Origin: Levilactobacillus tangyuanensis
GTDB taxonomy: Bacteria; Bacillota; Bacilli; Lactobacillales; Lactobacillaceae
Assembly: GCF_003946545.1 (NCBI RefSeq)
Contig: NZ_RHOA01000003.1
Coordinates: 124,001-188,000 of the forward strand
Direction: 5' to 3'
Length of the DNA: 64,000 nucleotides
How positions within the stretch are numbered: the first letter of the stretch is position 1; each line of letters begins with the position of its first letter. The translations under genes and the position numbers were made by a program. Below the pieces are notes generated by a model. That model was given only the letters and a program-made list of their open reading frames with translations, was not told the origin of the DNA and ran no database searches. Positions 10,102 to 19,507 of the stretch are shown in pieces.

Positions 10102-11250
10102 ATGGCGCAATCGGACTTATATGGCGTATTAGGTGTCGCAAAGGATGCCAGCCAAGATGAAATTAAAAAGGCCTATCGGAAATTATCAAAGAAGTATCAC
10201 CCGGACCTGAACAAGGCCCCTGATGCGGCTGATAAGTTCAAGGAAGTCCAAGAGGCCTATGACGTTTTGGGTGATGAACAAAAGCGGGCTAACTACGACC
10301 AATACGGGTCAGCAGATGGTGCTCAGGGTGGTTTTGGCGGCTTCGGCGGTCAAGGTGGCCAGGGCTTCGGTGGCTTTAATGGCGGCGGTGGTTTCGATGA
10401 CATCTTCAACCAGTTCTTTGGTGGTGGCGGTGGTCAACGTAATCCTAACGCGCCGCAACCCGGTCGCGATCTTCAGTACCAGATGGACTTGAAGTTTGAA
10501 GAAGCCATCTTTGGGAAGAAGACCAAGATTAAGTACACCCGTGAGGCTCAGTGTCATACCTGTGGTGGTAACGGGGCTAAGCCAGGCACGTCGCCCGTCA
10601 CCTGTCATCAATGTGGCGGTTCCGGTTACGTGACGACTGAAACCAACACACCATTGGGACGGATGCGTAGCCAACAACCTTGCCCCGTCTGCAATGGGAC
10701 TGGTAAGGAAATCAAGGACAAGTGCCCAACCTGTGGCGGTTCCGGTCATGAAGAAGAACGGCATGAAGTTGAAGTGACCATCCCAGCCGGGGTCGATGAC
10801 GGTCAACAAATGCGGTTGCAGGGTCAAGGTGAGTCCGGCCAAAATGGCGGGGGTTACGGTGACTTATTCATTATCTTCAAGGTCGAACCAAGCAAGGACT
10901 TCGAGCGTGACGGCAGTGAAATCTACTTCGATCAAGACGTCTCCTTTGTTCAGGCAACCATGGGGGATGACGTGACGGTGAAGACGGTTCATGGTGACGT
11001 TAAGCTCAAGATTCCTGCCGGAACGCAAGGTGGCACGACCTTCCGTCTGCGCGGTAAGGGTGCGCCTCGTTTGCGGGGCAATGGTAACGGTGATGAACAC
11101 GTGACCGTTAAGGTTGTCACGCCTAAGAACCTGAATAAGGGTCAACGGGAAGCACTGAAGGCCTTCGCTCGGGCCAGTGGCGAGAACGTCACTGGTAGCG
11201 GCAAAGGAAACTTATTTAACAAAATGCGTGACAAATTCAACGAAAATTAG
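10102..11250 (+). CDS. dnaJ: Co-chaperone DnaJ (Hsp40)
   Basis: DnaJ delivers substrates to DnaK and stimulates its ATPase. The start is ATG 10102 after GGGAGG; the TTG at 10087 is in frame but precedes the ribosome binding site. The 382-residue protein has a J domain with HPD at 33-35 and a Gly/Phe-rich region (about 75-115). Four zinc-binding CXXCXGXG repeats follow ([32 protein letters not shown]), then two substrate-binding beta domains. It ends the hrcA operon before a strong terminator. Confidence 0.98.
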   Translation: MAQSDLYGVLGVAKDASQDEIKKAYRKLSKKYHPDLNKAPDAADKFKEVQEAYDVLGDEQKRANYDQYGSADGAQGGFGGFGGQGGQGFGGFNGGGGFDDIFNQFFGGGGGQRNPNAPQPGRDLQYQMDLKFEEAIFGKKTKIKYTREAQCHTCGGNGAKPGTSPVTCHQCGGSGYVTTETNTPLGRMRSQQPCPVCNGTGKEIKDKCPTCGGSGHEEERHEVEVTIPAGVDDGQQMRLQGQGESGQNGGGYGDLFIIFKVEPSKDFERDGSEIYFDQDVSFVQATMGDDVTVKTVHGDVKLKIPAGTQGGTTFRLRGKGAPRLRGNGNGDEHVTVKVVTPKNLNKGQREALKAFARASGENVTGSGKGNLFNKMRDKFNEN

Positions 11251-11285
11251 TTGAGGCCCAGAAGTGGGCTAATCGCTAATCTATC

Positions 11286-11317
11286 AAGGATGCTGAAGTT
11301 TTCGGCATCCTTTTTTT
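11286..11317 (+). terminator. Intrinsic terminator after dnaJ
   Basis: Stem AAGGATGC / GCATCCTT with an 11-base loop and seven Ts, 35 bases after the dnaJ stop. Confidence 0.88.
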
Positions 11318-11381
11318 GTTGGGTATCACAAAGAAAAAGATTTCTAAAATAACAAGAAAGCGTTAAGGTTGAGTAGTGTTG

Positions 11382-11409
11382 TTTGCATTCGGGTTTTCGC
11401 AATGATAAT
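11382..11409 (+). promoter_or_regulatory. Candidate promoter of the dlt operon
   Basis: TTTGCA at 11382-11387 and GATAAT at 11404-11409 with 16-bp spacing. It is the best sigma-A-like match between the dnaJ terminator and dltX; the -35 match is only 4 of 6. Confidence 0.5.
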
Positions 11410-11425
11410 CTCAGAATATAAGAAG

Positions 11426-11529
11426 CGTGGCTGAAGCCACGATCTTCACCATCTGCAGAAGTATTCGTCGGGGAATACGGGCTTCTGTTCATGGGCTGAA
11501 CGGTGTCGGTGCGGGGGCGAATAACCGAC
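11426..11529 (+). ncRNA. Structured 5' leader of the dlt operon (three hairpins)
   Basis: Three consecutive stem-loops lie between the candidate promoter and dltX. The first is CGTGGC-TGAA-GCCACG at 11426-11441, extendable by GAAG/CTTC. The second is AGAAGTATTC / GAATA-CTTCT at 11457-11486 with a four-base bulge. The third is GTCGGT / ACCGAC at 11505-11529. No T run follows, so none is a plain terminator. The region has no convincing open reading frame of its own. It may be a cis-regulatory RNA or an mRNA stabiliser; function is inferred from position only. Confidence 0.45.
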
Positions 11530-11549
11530 TAACTTTGGGGGTGGATTTC

Positions 11550-11699
11550 ATGAAAGCAAAATGGCTGGCGTTTTGGCACCAGCCGGTGGTGGCATTTATC
11601 GGCTGGACCACGTTCTACTTTTGCATTCTGATGGCATTAGTGTATTTATACGGATATAGCGGTTTAAACAATTCAACATTTATATACAACGAGTTCTAG
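11550..11699 (+). CDS. dltX: DltX, small membrane protein for teichoic acid D-alanylation
   Basis: A 49-residue protein with one membrane segment (roughly FIGWTTFYFCILMALVYLYGY) and the conserved C-terminal FIYNEF tail of DltX. DltX is reported to be essential for D-alanine transfer to lipoteichoic acid, its C-terminal motif acting outside or at the membrane surface with DltB and DltD. The start is ATG 11550 with GGGGGTGG upstream; longer in-frame starts back to 11427 would run through the leader hairpins and are unlikely. It is the first gene of dltXABCD. Confidence 0.9.
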   Translation: MKAKWLAFWHQPVVAFIGWTTFYFCILMALVYLYGYSGLNNSTFIYNEF

Positions 11700-11749
11700 T
11701 TGAGGGGTCAACCACTCGTTGGTGAAAATACTCTGGGGGGGAATAAGTC

Positions 11750-13279
11750 ATGATAAATGACCTGATCAAAACAATCGACCAGTTTGCCACAAGCGACCCA
11801 CAGCGGATTGCCTATGACGATCTTGGTAAGACGAACACGTATGGTGATTTGAAACGGCAATCGGACGCATTAGCTGCCCACTTGGATGCCATGGACTTAC
11901 CACGACACGCACCGATTATGGTGTACGGTGGTCAAACCTTTGCGATGATGGCAACCTTCTTAGGCATTGTTAAGAGTGGCCATGCCTATGTTCCGATTGA
12001 TACGCATTCGCCAATGGAACGGATTACAACAATTAATGAAATCGCTCAGCCGGCGGCAGCCATTGCCGTTAGTCCCATTCCGGCTGACCTAAAAGCAACA
12101 CCCGTGATCACCACGGCTAACTTGGACACCATCTTTGCCGGTTCTGCAATCGACTATGTGGCGGATCATGCGGTTAAGGGTGATGAAACGTACTACATTA
12201 TTTTTACTTCTGGGACAACCGGAAAGCCAAAAGGAGTTCAAATTTCTCACACCAACTTATTGAGCTACGTCAATTGGATGCTGAGTGAAGACTTTGACCT
12301 ACCAGATTTTCCACGGACGCTTTCTCAAGCGCCATACTCGTTTGACCTGTCCGTTATGGACTGGGGGCCAACCTTGGCCAGTGGGGGCACGCTGGTGGCC
12401 TTGCCGAAGACGATTACGGATAACTTCAAGGCTTTGTTTGAAACACTGCCAGCGATGAATCTGGACGTCTGGGTATCGACCCCATCTTTCATGGATATCT
12501 GTTTATTAGAACCCACTTTCGATGCCGCCCATTATCCGAACCTGACGCGTTTCCTCTTCTGTGGAGAAGAGCTAACGCATGGAACAGCCCAAACGCTGCA
12601 TGATCGGTTCCCAGATGCGCGAATCTTCAACACCTATGGGCCAACCGAAACCACTGTGGCTGTGACCCAGGTTGAGATTACGGCGGATGTTCTTCGGGCC
12701 TATCCACGACTACCAATTGGGTATGTCAAGGACGACTCGAAGATTGTGGTGGTCGATGATAATCTGCACCCGGTTCCCGCCGGAACGGAAGGCGAAATTC
12801 TGATTTCTGGACCATCGATGTCCAAGGGTTACTTGAACAATCCGGATAAGACGGCGAAGGCCTTCGTTGATTGGAATGGCCAGACGGTTTATCGTTCGGG
12901 AGACCTCGGGGTTCAACTCGACAACGGTCTCATCATGTATCGTGGTCGAACGGACTTCCAAATCAAGTTACATGGTTACCGAATTGAACTGGAAGAGGTT
13001 AACCATTACCTGTCACTTGAAGATCATATTCAGGTGGGGGTTGCGGTTCCTCGTTATGACCGGAGTCATAAGGTGAGCCAACTGATTGCCTGGGTGGTTC
13101 CAGCTGATCATGAATTTAGTAGTGAATTGGCCCTGACCAAGGCGATTAAGGACAATTTACAAGGTGGAGATATGATGGAATATATGATTCCACAACGATT
13201 TGTTTACAAGGATAGCCTACCGATGACCCCCAACGGCAAGGTTGATATTAAATCTATTATTGCTGAGGTTAATCAATAG
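11750..13279 (+). CDS. dltA: D-alanine--D-alanyl carrier protein ligase DltA
   Basis: DltA activates D-alanine with ATP and loads it on the phosphopantetheine arm of DltC. The 509-residue adenylate-forming enzyme shows the P-loop FTSGTTGKPKG at about 152-162, the FNTYGPTETT motif, the YRSGDLG motif and the catalytic lysine in NGKVD (K497) at the C-terminus. A GGGGGG stretch precedes the start ATG. Its stop TAG shares its last base with the dltB GTG start. Confidence 0.98.
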   Translation: MINDLIKTIDQFATSDPQRIAYDDLGKTNTYGDLKRQSDALAAHLDAMDLPRHAPIMVYGGQTFAMMATFLGIVKSGHAYVPIDTHSPMERITTINEIAQPAAAIAVSPIPADLKATPVITTANLDTIFAGSAIDYVADHAVKGDETYYIIFTSGTTGKPKGVQISHTNLLSYVNWMLSEDFDLPDFPRTLSQAPYSFDLSVMDWGPTLASGGTLVALPKTITDNFKALFETLPAMNLDVWVSTPSFMDICLLEPTFDAAHYPNLTRFLFCGEELTHGTAQTLHDRFPDARIFNTYGPTETTVAVTQVEITADVLRAYPRLPIGYVKDDSKIVVVDDNLHPVPAGTEGEILISGPSMSKGYLNNPDKTAKAFVDWNGQTVYRSGDLGVQLDNGLIMYRGRTDFQIKLHGYRIELEEVNHYLSLEDHIQVGVAVPRYDRSHKVSQLIAWVVPADHEFSSELALTKAIKDNLQGGDMMEYMIPQRFVYKDSLPMTPNGKVDIKSIIAEVNQ

Positions 13280-14490
13280 TGCTGTCATTTGAACCGTATG
13301 GTAACCCAACGTATTTCGCCTTGTTGGGAGTGGCACTGCTGCCACTGATGATTGGTCTCCTGTACGGTAAACGGTCACGACTGTATGAAACGTTAATTTC
13401 TGTGTTCTTCTTGCTCTTAACCTTCGGGGGTCCGAAGTGGACGCAAGGGGTCGCGTTAATTATCTACATTTTGTATGAAGTCGCATTAACCTGGGGGTAT
13501 GCCGTCTACCGGAGGCAGAAGAATTCAGGACCAGTCTTTTACCTCATGGTGATTCTCGCGATTATCCCATTGACCATCGTCAAGGTGACACCGGCCGTGG
13601 ACCATGGTCAAGCGTCCTTGATTGGGTTCTTGGGTGTGAGTTACCTGACATTTAGAGCCGTGCAAACGATGATGGAAACTCGTGATGGAACGCTGAAGAA
13701 TTATTCACTCATGACTTTTCTGCAATTCATGTTGTTCTTCCCAACGATTTCATCCGGGCCGATTGACCGTTACCGGCGTTTCGAAAAAGACTATCGGTCG
13801 GTACCGAGCCGTGAAAAGTATCTTGGTATGATTCAAAAGGGTGTTCGCTACATCTTCGTCGGGTTCCTGTATAAGTTTATCCTGGCTTATTACTTTGGCA
13901 CCATGTTAATGCCGAAGCTGGAAATCATGGCGATGCACTCACGAGGTGGCTTTTTGAACCTGTCGTGGCCGGTGCTAGGGTATATGTATGCCTACAGTGC
14001 TGACTTGTTCTTCGATTTCGCGGGCTATTCATTGTTTGCCGTCGGGACCTCCTACATCATGGGAATTGAGACGCCAATGAACTTTAATCAACCATGGAAG
14101 TCACCGAACATCAAGGACTTCTGGAATCGTTGGCACATCACGTTGTCGTTCTGGTTCCGAGACTTTATCTACATGCGACTGGTCTTCTGGTTCATGAAGC
14201 ATAAGGTCTTCAAGAAGCCAACGACGACGGCGAACGTCACTTATATTATTAACATGTTGATTATGGGGTTCTGGCACGGGGTAACCTGGTATTACATTAC
14301 GTACGGCCTGTTTCATGGGGTAGCACTGGTGGTTAACGATGCCTGGTTACGCTATAAGAAGAAGCATCGGGAAAGTATTCCGCACAACGGATTTACGCAA
14401 GCCTTCGCCATCTTCTTGACGGCCAATATGGTCTGCTTTAGCTTCTTAATCTTCTCAGGCTTCTTGGATAAAATTTGGTTCACAAAATAA
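13279..14490 (+). CDS. dltB: DltB, MBOAT membrane D-alanyl transferase component
   Basis: DltB is a polytopic MBOAT-family membrane protein that, with DltC, DltX and DltD, moves D-alanine to the outer face of the membrane. The 403-residue protein has about ten or more hydrophobic segments and the conserved MBOAT histidine in MGFWHGVTWYY. The segments SGPIDRYRRF and FWNRWHITLSFWFRDF are typical. The start is GTG at 13279, overlapping the dltA stop by one base (TAGTG), which implies translational coupling. Confidence 0.97.
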   Translation: MLSFEPYGNPTYFALLGVALLPLMIGLLYGKRSRLYETLISVFFLLLTFGGPKWTQGVALIIYILYEVALTWGYAVYRRQKNSGPVFYLMVILAIIPLTIVKVTPAVDHGQASLIGFLGVSYLTFRAVQTMMETRDGTLKNYSLMTFLQFMLFFPTISSGPIDRYRRFEKDYRSVPSREKYLGMIQKGVRYIFVGFLYKFILAYYFGTMLMPKLEIMAMHSRGGFLNLSWPVLGYMYAYSADLFFDFAGYSLFAVGTSYIMGIETPMNFNQPWKSPNIKDFWNRWHITLSFWFRDFIYMRLVFWFMKHKVFKKPTTTANVTYIINMLIMGFWHGVTWYYITYGLFHGVALVVNDAWLRYKKKHRESIPHNGFTQAFAIFLTANMVCFSFLIFSGFLDKIWFTK

Positions 14491-14521
14491 TTTCGATATT
14501 TCATCGAGGGGGAAATAGAAA

Positions 14522-14755
14522 ATGGATACTAAGGAAACGGTTTTGAGCATTTTAAACGATTTAACGGGGAACGATGTTAGTGGCGCGATGGATGACAACT
14601 TATTTGATAGTGGGTTGTTAGATTCCATGGGTTCCGTACAACTCTTATTACAATTACAATCTGAACTAGGGATTAATGTGCCCGTTTCAGAATTTGAGCG
14701 GTCAGAGTGGGACACGCCCAACAAGATTATTAGCAAAGCTGAAAGCCTGGCCTAG
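14522..14755 (+). CDS. dltC: D-alanyl carrier protein DltC
   Basis: A 77-residue acyl-carrier-type protein. S35 in LLDSMGS is the phosphopantetheine attachment site. It receives D-alanine from DltA and hands it on at the membrane with DltB. The start ATG follows GAGGGGGAAA. The dltD start lies only three bases after the dltC stop. Confidence 0.97.
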   Translation: MDTKETVLSILNDLTGNDVSGAMDDNLFDSGLLDSMGSVQLLLQLQSELGINVPVSEFERSEWDTPNKIISKAESLA

Positions 14756-14758
14756 CCA

Positions 14759-16048
14759 ATGGCAAAGCGATTACTGCGGATCTTTGGTCCGTTAATACTC
14801 GCGGCCATTCTCGTTTTCGCGGTGTTAGCAATGCCGGTGAACGTTGGTTTCAGTCATGTGAGTGCCACTAAGGAAAAGCAGGCTGCAGTATCCTTATCCC
14901 CCAATGTTTTACGGGGTAAGCATATTAAAGAAGCTGCCTTGAAGGATGGGTATGTCCCATTCTTTGGGTCCTCAGAGTGGTCACGTATCGATCCCATGCA
15001 TCCCTCGGTTTTAGCCCAGAAGTATAAGCGGAATTATCGTCCGTTCCTGCTGGGTGCCAGGGGGTCGCAATCACTGACCCAATACTTTGTGATGCAAAAC
15101 ATTCAAGGCGAACTTCGCAACAAGAAGGCGGTCTTCGTGATTTCACCACAATGGTTCGTGAAGGATGGGACGCGTAAGGATGCCTTTGGCTACTACTACT
15201 CACAACTCCAAACGGCTGAGTGGCTCACGCACTTCCGGACGGATGCGATTGACCGTTATGCGGCTAATCGACTTCTGCAAATGCCAGCCGCTAAGTCGGA
15301 CCACTTCATCTATGCTGCTCTACAACGGGTAGCGGACGGGAAGCAACTGACCAACTATCAACGATTCTATCTGCAAACGCGGAAGAACATGCTGACACAA
15401 GAAGATCAGTTCTTCTCGGGGATTGACTTACCATCACGAAACTTGAGTCGAGTGAACCAGCAAGCCAAGCAGTTACCCACTCATTATTCCTACTCGGCGC
15501 TGGATCAACTCGGTGGTCGTCTAGGTCGTGAAGCGACCGGCGATAATCCATTCCGAATCAGTGATAAGTTCTACAAGCAGGGGTTGAAAAAGGAAGTCAA
15601 GACCGGGAGTCTGAAGGGATTCCAAAAGAATCTTTCCTACACCAAGTCGCCTGAATTTGCCGATTTCCAACTCTGTTTGGACCAATTTTCACGATTGAAT
15701 ACGAATGTTCTCTTTATCATTCCACCGGTTAACAGTCGGTGGCAAAAGTACACGGGGTTATCCGAAACCATGTTGCGGCAATTTGACCAAAAGATTCACT
15801 ATCAATTGCAATCGCAAGGCTTCAATAACATCGTTGACTTGAGTGATAAGGGTGATGTGCCGTACTTCACGACGGATACGATTCACTTAGGCTGGCGGGG
15901 CTGGTTGGCGGTTGATCAACGGGTTAACCCGTTCCTCAGCAAGTCACAACCGAAGACCCACTATGCGATGAATGATAAGTTCTACTCTAAGACCTGGCAA
16001 CAATTGTCGCCGGATGATCTGTCACAGTACGAACAAAATACGAAGTAG
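14759..16048 (+). CDS. dltD: DltD, D-alanyl-lipoteichoic acid biosynthesis protein
   Basis: DltD is an SGNH-like, membrane-anchored extracellular enzyme that takes part in the final transfer of D-alanine to teichoic acid. The 429-residue protein has an N-terminal membrane anchor (about 8-27). The catalytic serine is in the FFGSSEWSRIDPMHPSV motif, and the distal motif TDTIHLGWRGW carries the Asp/His pair. It ends the dlt operon and is followed by a GC-rich terminator. Confidence 0.97.
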   Translation: MAKRLLRIFGPLILAAILVFAVLAMPVNVGFSHVSATKEKQAAVSLSPNVLRGKHIKEAALKDGYVPFFGSSEWSRIDPMHPSVLAQKYKRNYRPFLLGARGSQSLTQYFVMQNIQGELRNKKAVFVISPQWFVKDGTRKDAFGYYYSQLQTAEWLTHFRTDAIDRYAANRLLQMPAAKSDHFIYAALQRVADGKQLTNYQRFYLQTRKNMLTQEDQFFSGIDLPSRNLSRVNQQAKQLPTHYSYSALDQLGGRLGREATGDNPFRISDKFYKQGLKKEVKTGSLKGFQKNLSYTKSPEFADFQLCLDQFSRLNTNVLFIIPPVNSRWQKYTGLSETMLRQFDQKIHYQLQSQGFNNIVDLSDKGDVPYFTTDTIHLGWRGWLAVDQRVNPFLSKSQPKTHYAMNDKFYSKTWQQLSPDDLSQYEQNTK

Positions 16049-16058
16049 GGAAAGGGTC

Positions 16059-16077
16059 GGCCGGTGCCGGCCTTTTT
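16059..16077 (+). terminator. Intrinsic terminator after dltD
   Basis: GGCCGG-TG-CCGGCC stem followed by five Ts. Confidence 0.85.
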
Positions 16078-16091
16078 CATTGGCGGTAAGT

Positions 16092-16120
16092 TTGTACTTC
16101 CCGGGGATGGTTGGTATAAT
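16092..16120 (+). promoter_or_regulatory. lepA promoter
   Basis: TTGTAC at 16092-16097, 17 bases, consensus TATAAT at 16115-16120; 37 bases before the lepA ATG. Confidence 0.75.
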
Positions 16121-16157
16121 TGTTGAGACATGGCGTTTAAGAAAGTAGGAAATCAAC

Positions 16158-17990
16158 ATGGATCTTGAAAAATTAAAGCAACATCAAAAATACATTCGCA
16201 ACTTTTCCATCGTGGCCCACATCGACCACGGGAAATCGACCTTAGCGGACCGTATTCTGGAACTGACGGATACGATTTCCAAGCGCGATATGCAAGACCA
16301 AGTGTTGGATGACATGGAACTTGAGCGTGAACGCGGGATTACCATCAAGCTTAATGCGGTTGAATTGACGTATCATGCCAAGGATGGCAATGACTATGAG
16401 TTTCACCTGATCGATACCCCAGGGCACGTGGACTTCTCGTATGAAGTCTCACGGAGCCTGGCCGCCTGTGAAGGGGCCGTGCTGGTGGTCGATGCCGCTC
16501 AAGGGGTCGAGGCCCAAACGCTGGCCAACGTTTATTTAGCGTTGGACGATGATTTGGAAATCGTGCCCGTCATCAACAAGATTGACCTGCCTGCCGCCGA
16601 TCCGGATAAGGTTAAAAAGGAAATTGAAGATGTGATTGGTTTGGATGCCGATGATGCCGTCTTGGCCAGTGCCAAGCAGGGGATCGGTATTCCGGAATTA
16701 CTCGAACAAATTGTGGCCAAGGTGCCCGCACCAACCGGCGACCTCGATGCGCCATTGAAGGCCTTGGTTTTCGACTCCGTCTACGATGACTATCGTGGCG
16801 TTGTCTTGAGTATTCGGGTCTTTGAAGGCACCGTTCAACCCGGCGATAAGATTCGTCTGATGAACAGCGGGAGTGAATACGAAGTGACCGAGGTTGGGGT
16901 GAACTCACCCAAGCCAATTTCGCGGGATAACTTGATTGCCGGGGATGTTGGGTATATCACCGCCAGCATCAAGGATATCACCGATACCCGTGTCGGTGAT
17001 ACGGTGACCAACGCGGCCATGCCTGCCGAGAAGGCCCTGCCTGGTTACCGGGAAATGAGCCCCATGGTGTATGCCGGGTTGTATCCGACCGACAACGCCA
17101 AGCTTAACGATCTGCGGGAAGCTTTGGAAAAATTGAAGCTGAACGATGCGGCGCTGGAATTTGAACCCGAATCCTCACAAGCCTTGGGCTTTGGGTTCCG
17201 GTGTGGGTTCCTGGGCATGTTGCACATGGATGTCGTGCAAGAGCGATTGGAACGGGAATTCAACCTGGATCTGATTACGACGGCACCATCCGTTACCTAT
17301 CATGCCTTCCTGACCGATGGCACGATGAAGGAAGTTGAAAATCCGGCCGAAATGCCAGAGGCTTCCGCCATCAAGCGAATTGAAGAACCGATCGTGAAGG
17401 CCACGATCATGGCGCCTAACGAATACGTTGGGGCCGTCATGGACCTGTGCCAACACCGGCGGGGTCAATTCTTGACGATGGAATATCTGGATGATTACCG
17501 GGTTAATATCATGTATAACATGCCATTGTCCGAAATCATCTTCGACTTCTTCGACAAGTTGAAGTCGAGCACCCGTGGGTATGCGTCCCTGGATTACGAG
17601 AGAAATGGCTACTCCGCTGCGGACCTGGTTAAGATTGATATTCTCTTGAACGGGGATAAGGTCGATGCGCTGAGCTTTATCGCTCACCGGACGTTTGCCC
17701 CTCAACGAGGTCGTGAGATCGCGTCACGGCTGAAGGGCATCATTCCTCGTCAAAACTTTGAAATTCCGGTTCAAGCGGCCATCGGGGCCAAGGTTATTGC
17801 CCGGACGACGATTAAGGCTTATCGGAAGGATGTGACGGCCCATCTGTACGGTGGTGACCGTACCCGGCGGATGAAGCTGTTGGAGAAGCAAAAGGTTGGT
17901 AAGAAGCGGATGAAGGCCGTGGGGAAGGTTGATATTCCTCAAGAGGCGTTCATGGCCGTTCTGAAGACCGATGAAGACGAAACGAAATAG
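16158..17990 (+). CDS. lepA: Elongation factor 4 (LepA)
   Basis: LepA/EF-4 is a translational GTPase that acts on stalled or mistranslocated ribosomes and in initiation or biogenesis. The 610-residue protein shows G1 AHIDHGKST at about 20-28, the switch region [25 protein letters not shown] and the LepA-specific C-terminal domain ending [15 protein letters not shown]. It is monocistronic here, between the dlt operon and the minus-strand accessory region. Confidence 0.98.
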   Translation: MDLEKLKQHQKYIRNFSIVAHIDHGKSTLADRILELTDTISKRDMQDQVLDDMELERERGITIKLNAVELTYHAKDGNDYEFHLIDTPGHVDFSYEVSRSLAACEGAVLVVDAAQGVEAQTLANVYLALDDDLEIVPVINKIDLPAADPDKVKKEIEDVIGLDADDAVLASAKQGIGIPELLEQIVAKVPAPTGDLDAPLKALVFDSVYDDYRGVVLSIRVFEGTVQPGDKIRLMNSGSEYEVTEVGVNSPKPISRDNLIAGDVGYITASIKDITDTRVGDTVTNAAMPAEKALPGYREMSPMVYAGLYPTDNAKLNDLREALEKLKLNDAALEFEPESSQALGFGFRCGFLGMLHMDVVQERLEREFNLDLITTAPSVTYHAFLTDGTMKEVENPAEMPEASAIKRIEEPIVKATIMAPNEYVGAVMDLCQHRRGQFLTMEYLDDYRVNIMYNMPLSEIIFDFFDKLKSSTRGYASLDYERNGYSAADLVKIDILLNGDKVDALSFIAHRTFAPQRGREIASRLKGIIPRQNFEIPVQAAIGAKVIARTTIKAYRKDVTAHLYGGDRTRRMKLLEKQKVGKKRMKAVGKVDIPQEAFMAVLKTDEDETK

Positions 17991-18006
17991 GTTATCTAAT
18001 GAATAG

Positions 18007-18057
18007 AAAACACCACCTACTTAGCAATTTTTCATTGCGAGATAGGTGGTGTTTTTT
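18007..18057. terminator. Bidirectional terminator, lepA / secreted protein
   Basis: Stem AAAACACCACCTA / TAGGTGGTGTTTT (13 bp) with a loop that forms a small inner pairing, flanked by T runs on both strands. It serves lepA on the plus strand and the convergent 18083-18583 gene on the minus strand. It resembles the hairpin at 18744-18790 in flanks and layout. Confidence 0.85.
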
Positions 18058-18082
18058 ATAATGTTTATATTGCTAGCTTTGC

Positions 18083-18583
18083 CTAAAAGTCCAAGTAGAC
18101 GAATTTGGGATAACGCTTAGTACCCATCTTTTTGGCAACCGATTTGCTTCTGTAGTAATGAGCATCGACGGCACCATCTGCACCGCCAGCAATCGTCAGT
18201 ACTTTGTGCTTACCAAATTTATGCAAGTTGTAGTAGCTACCAGCACCGGCTGATTGTTGCCAGCCATAAGTATGGATCCAACGATAACCGTGAAGTTTAC
18301 CGGTTTGGGTGGCCGTCCAGTACTTACTGGTCTTTTCGGCTTTTTTTCCGTAGTAGATTTGGTGTTTTTTGTATTTGCGCAAATTTTTGTTGTTAACGTG
18401 AATCTTATAAACTTTCTTCTTCCCATAACCAAAATTTGTATAGGCATACCAAGTTCCGGTCATTGACTTGGGCAACTTGCTATAGGAGTAGCCGGTACTC
18501 TTGGCGGAAGCGGTGGTGCCAAGTGTACAGATTGCTATAAGGAACGCCATGGCAATTAGAAGTGACTTTAAAACTTTCTTCAT
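18083..18583 (-). CDS. Secreted hypothetical protein, PKSM-GxWY family
   Basis: A 166-residue protein with a clear signal peptide (MKKVLKSLL, hydrophobic core, cleavage after TASA near residue 27). The mature part is basic and rich in Tyr, Lys and Gly. It contains PKSMTGTWYAY, KFGKHKV and AHYYRSKS; similar elements in the same order occur in the 129-residue protein at 20006-20395, so I infer the two are paralogues. The start ATG has GGGGAGGA upstream. A minus-strand TATAAT (plus 18625-18630) with TTCACG 17 bases upstream is a good promoter. Function not recognised; extracellular location is supported. Confidence 0.8.
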   Translation of the reverse strand: MKKVLKSLLIAMAFLIAICTLGTTASAKSTGYSYSKLPKSMTGTWYAYTNFGYGKKKVYKIHVNNKNLRKYKKHQIYYGKKAEKTSKYWTATQTGKLHGYRWIHTYGWQQSAGAGSYYNLHKFGKHKVLTIAGGADGAVDAHYYRSKSVAKKMGTKRYPKFVYLDF

Positions 18584-18743
18584 TGTAAAAAGTCCTCCCC
18601 AGAATTATTAATTTATGTATCATAATTATAATATCACTCTTTGCGGTCGTGAAATTATGGATTTCTAGGTATTGGGCCGAGGATGGGCCAAGGGTTGGTC
18701 GAATGGTGGTTCCCCTTATGAGAGGCTTTAAAGACTGAATAGA

Positions 18744-18790
18744 AAAGCACGACATACTTGGCAGCTAAGCTGTTCGGTATGTCGTGCTTT
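18744..18790. terminator. Long hairpin, terminator of the minus-strand gene at 18866
   Basis: A 14-bp perfect stem AAAGCACGACATAC / GTATGTCGTGCTTT with a 19-base loop. On the minus strand it is followed by TTCTATTC-type T-rich sequence. The left flank TGAATAGAAAA is identical to that of the lepA terminator, and the stem differs from it by compensatory changes. Confidence 0.7.
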
Positions 18791-18865
18791 GTTATCCTGC
18801 GTAATTGAAGGGATGGATTCGAATTCTTGTCGGAGTAAAAAGTTGAGACTCATTAAATATAAAAA

Positions 18866-19507
18866 TTATTCGCCATCGTATTTAAATGATCCCAGAAGGG
18901 AAGTATGTGCCAGCTTATTGCCAGCACTGTCCTGAATTGTAATATACATTTCTGTTGATCCCTTATCACTGGCGAAAGGCGTGTAATTGCTACGTAGGTT
19001 ACCAACGGCATTCCAGGCGGACTTCACGACGGTTTTTAATTCATTGCTTGATAAAGCGAGTGCATCGTCAGACAAGGTGACCATGGTCACACCACTATCT
19101 TTATCCACATAAGCACTAGTGATAGTGCCCTTGGTCTTAGTGGGAACCGTTTTAAGCGCGGTTTTATAGTTAGCTAAGTTTTCTCGTTCATTTTTCTCTC
19201 TGGCTTTTTTAACCTCGGATTTTTCTTTTTTGGATTCTTCACGCTTAGAACTTGCTTTGGATGAAGAAACTTTTTTTGCTGATGATGAAGCTTTTTCAGC
19301 TTTAGTGACATGATGTTGTTCGGCGACCTTTGGTTTTGAATGGTGAAAGGCCATCGGCATCCCGATCAGGAGAATGATTAATCCTGCAATCACGAATTCC
19401 TTGGGTTTCGTGCGTTCCCCAGAACCTTCTTTATTCCCCAAAATTGACCCTAAAATAAACATTGCCACGAATATAATGATTACCCATCCGATAATTCTAA
19501 TGAACAA
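18866..19507 (-). CDS. Membrane-anchored hypothetical protein with Ser/Lys linker
   Basis: A 213-residue protein with two membrane segments (about 4-22 and 38-56), a charged Ser/Lys/Glu-rich linker of about 75 residues (including repeated SSSKASSK-like stretches) and a 100-residue C-terminal domain of mixed alpha/beta character. The start is TTG at 19507, seven bases after AGGAGG on the minus strand. I do not recognise the C-terminal domain. Topology suggests the linker and the C-terminal domain lie on the same side of the membrane as the N-terminus if both segments span. Base composition is more AT-rich than the flanking housekeeping genes. Confidence 0.75.
   Translation of the reverse strand: MFIRIIGWVIIIFVAMFILGSILGNKEGSGERTKPKEFVIAGLIILLIGMPMAFHHSKPKVAEQHHVTKAEKASSSAKKVSSSKASSKREESKKEKSEVKKAREKNERENLANYKTALKTVPTKTKGTITSAYVDKDSGVTMVTLSDDALALSSNELKTVVKSAWNAVGNLRSNYTPFASDKGSTEMYITIQDSAGNKLAHTSLLGSFKYDGE

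Noticed and set aside
10309-10842. 177-codon frame antisense to dnaJ
   Set aside because: Lies wholly inside dnaJ, whose domain structure is intact; Thr/Gly/Leu-rich shadow translation.
18800-18850. GATTCGAATTC resembling a tRNA T-loop
   Set aside because: No cloverleaf can be formed around it; no acceptor stem or anticodon arm. No tRNA or rRNA gene was found in the window.
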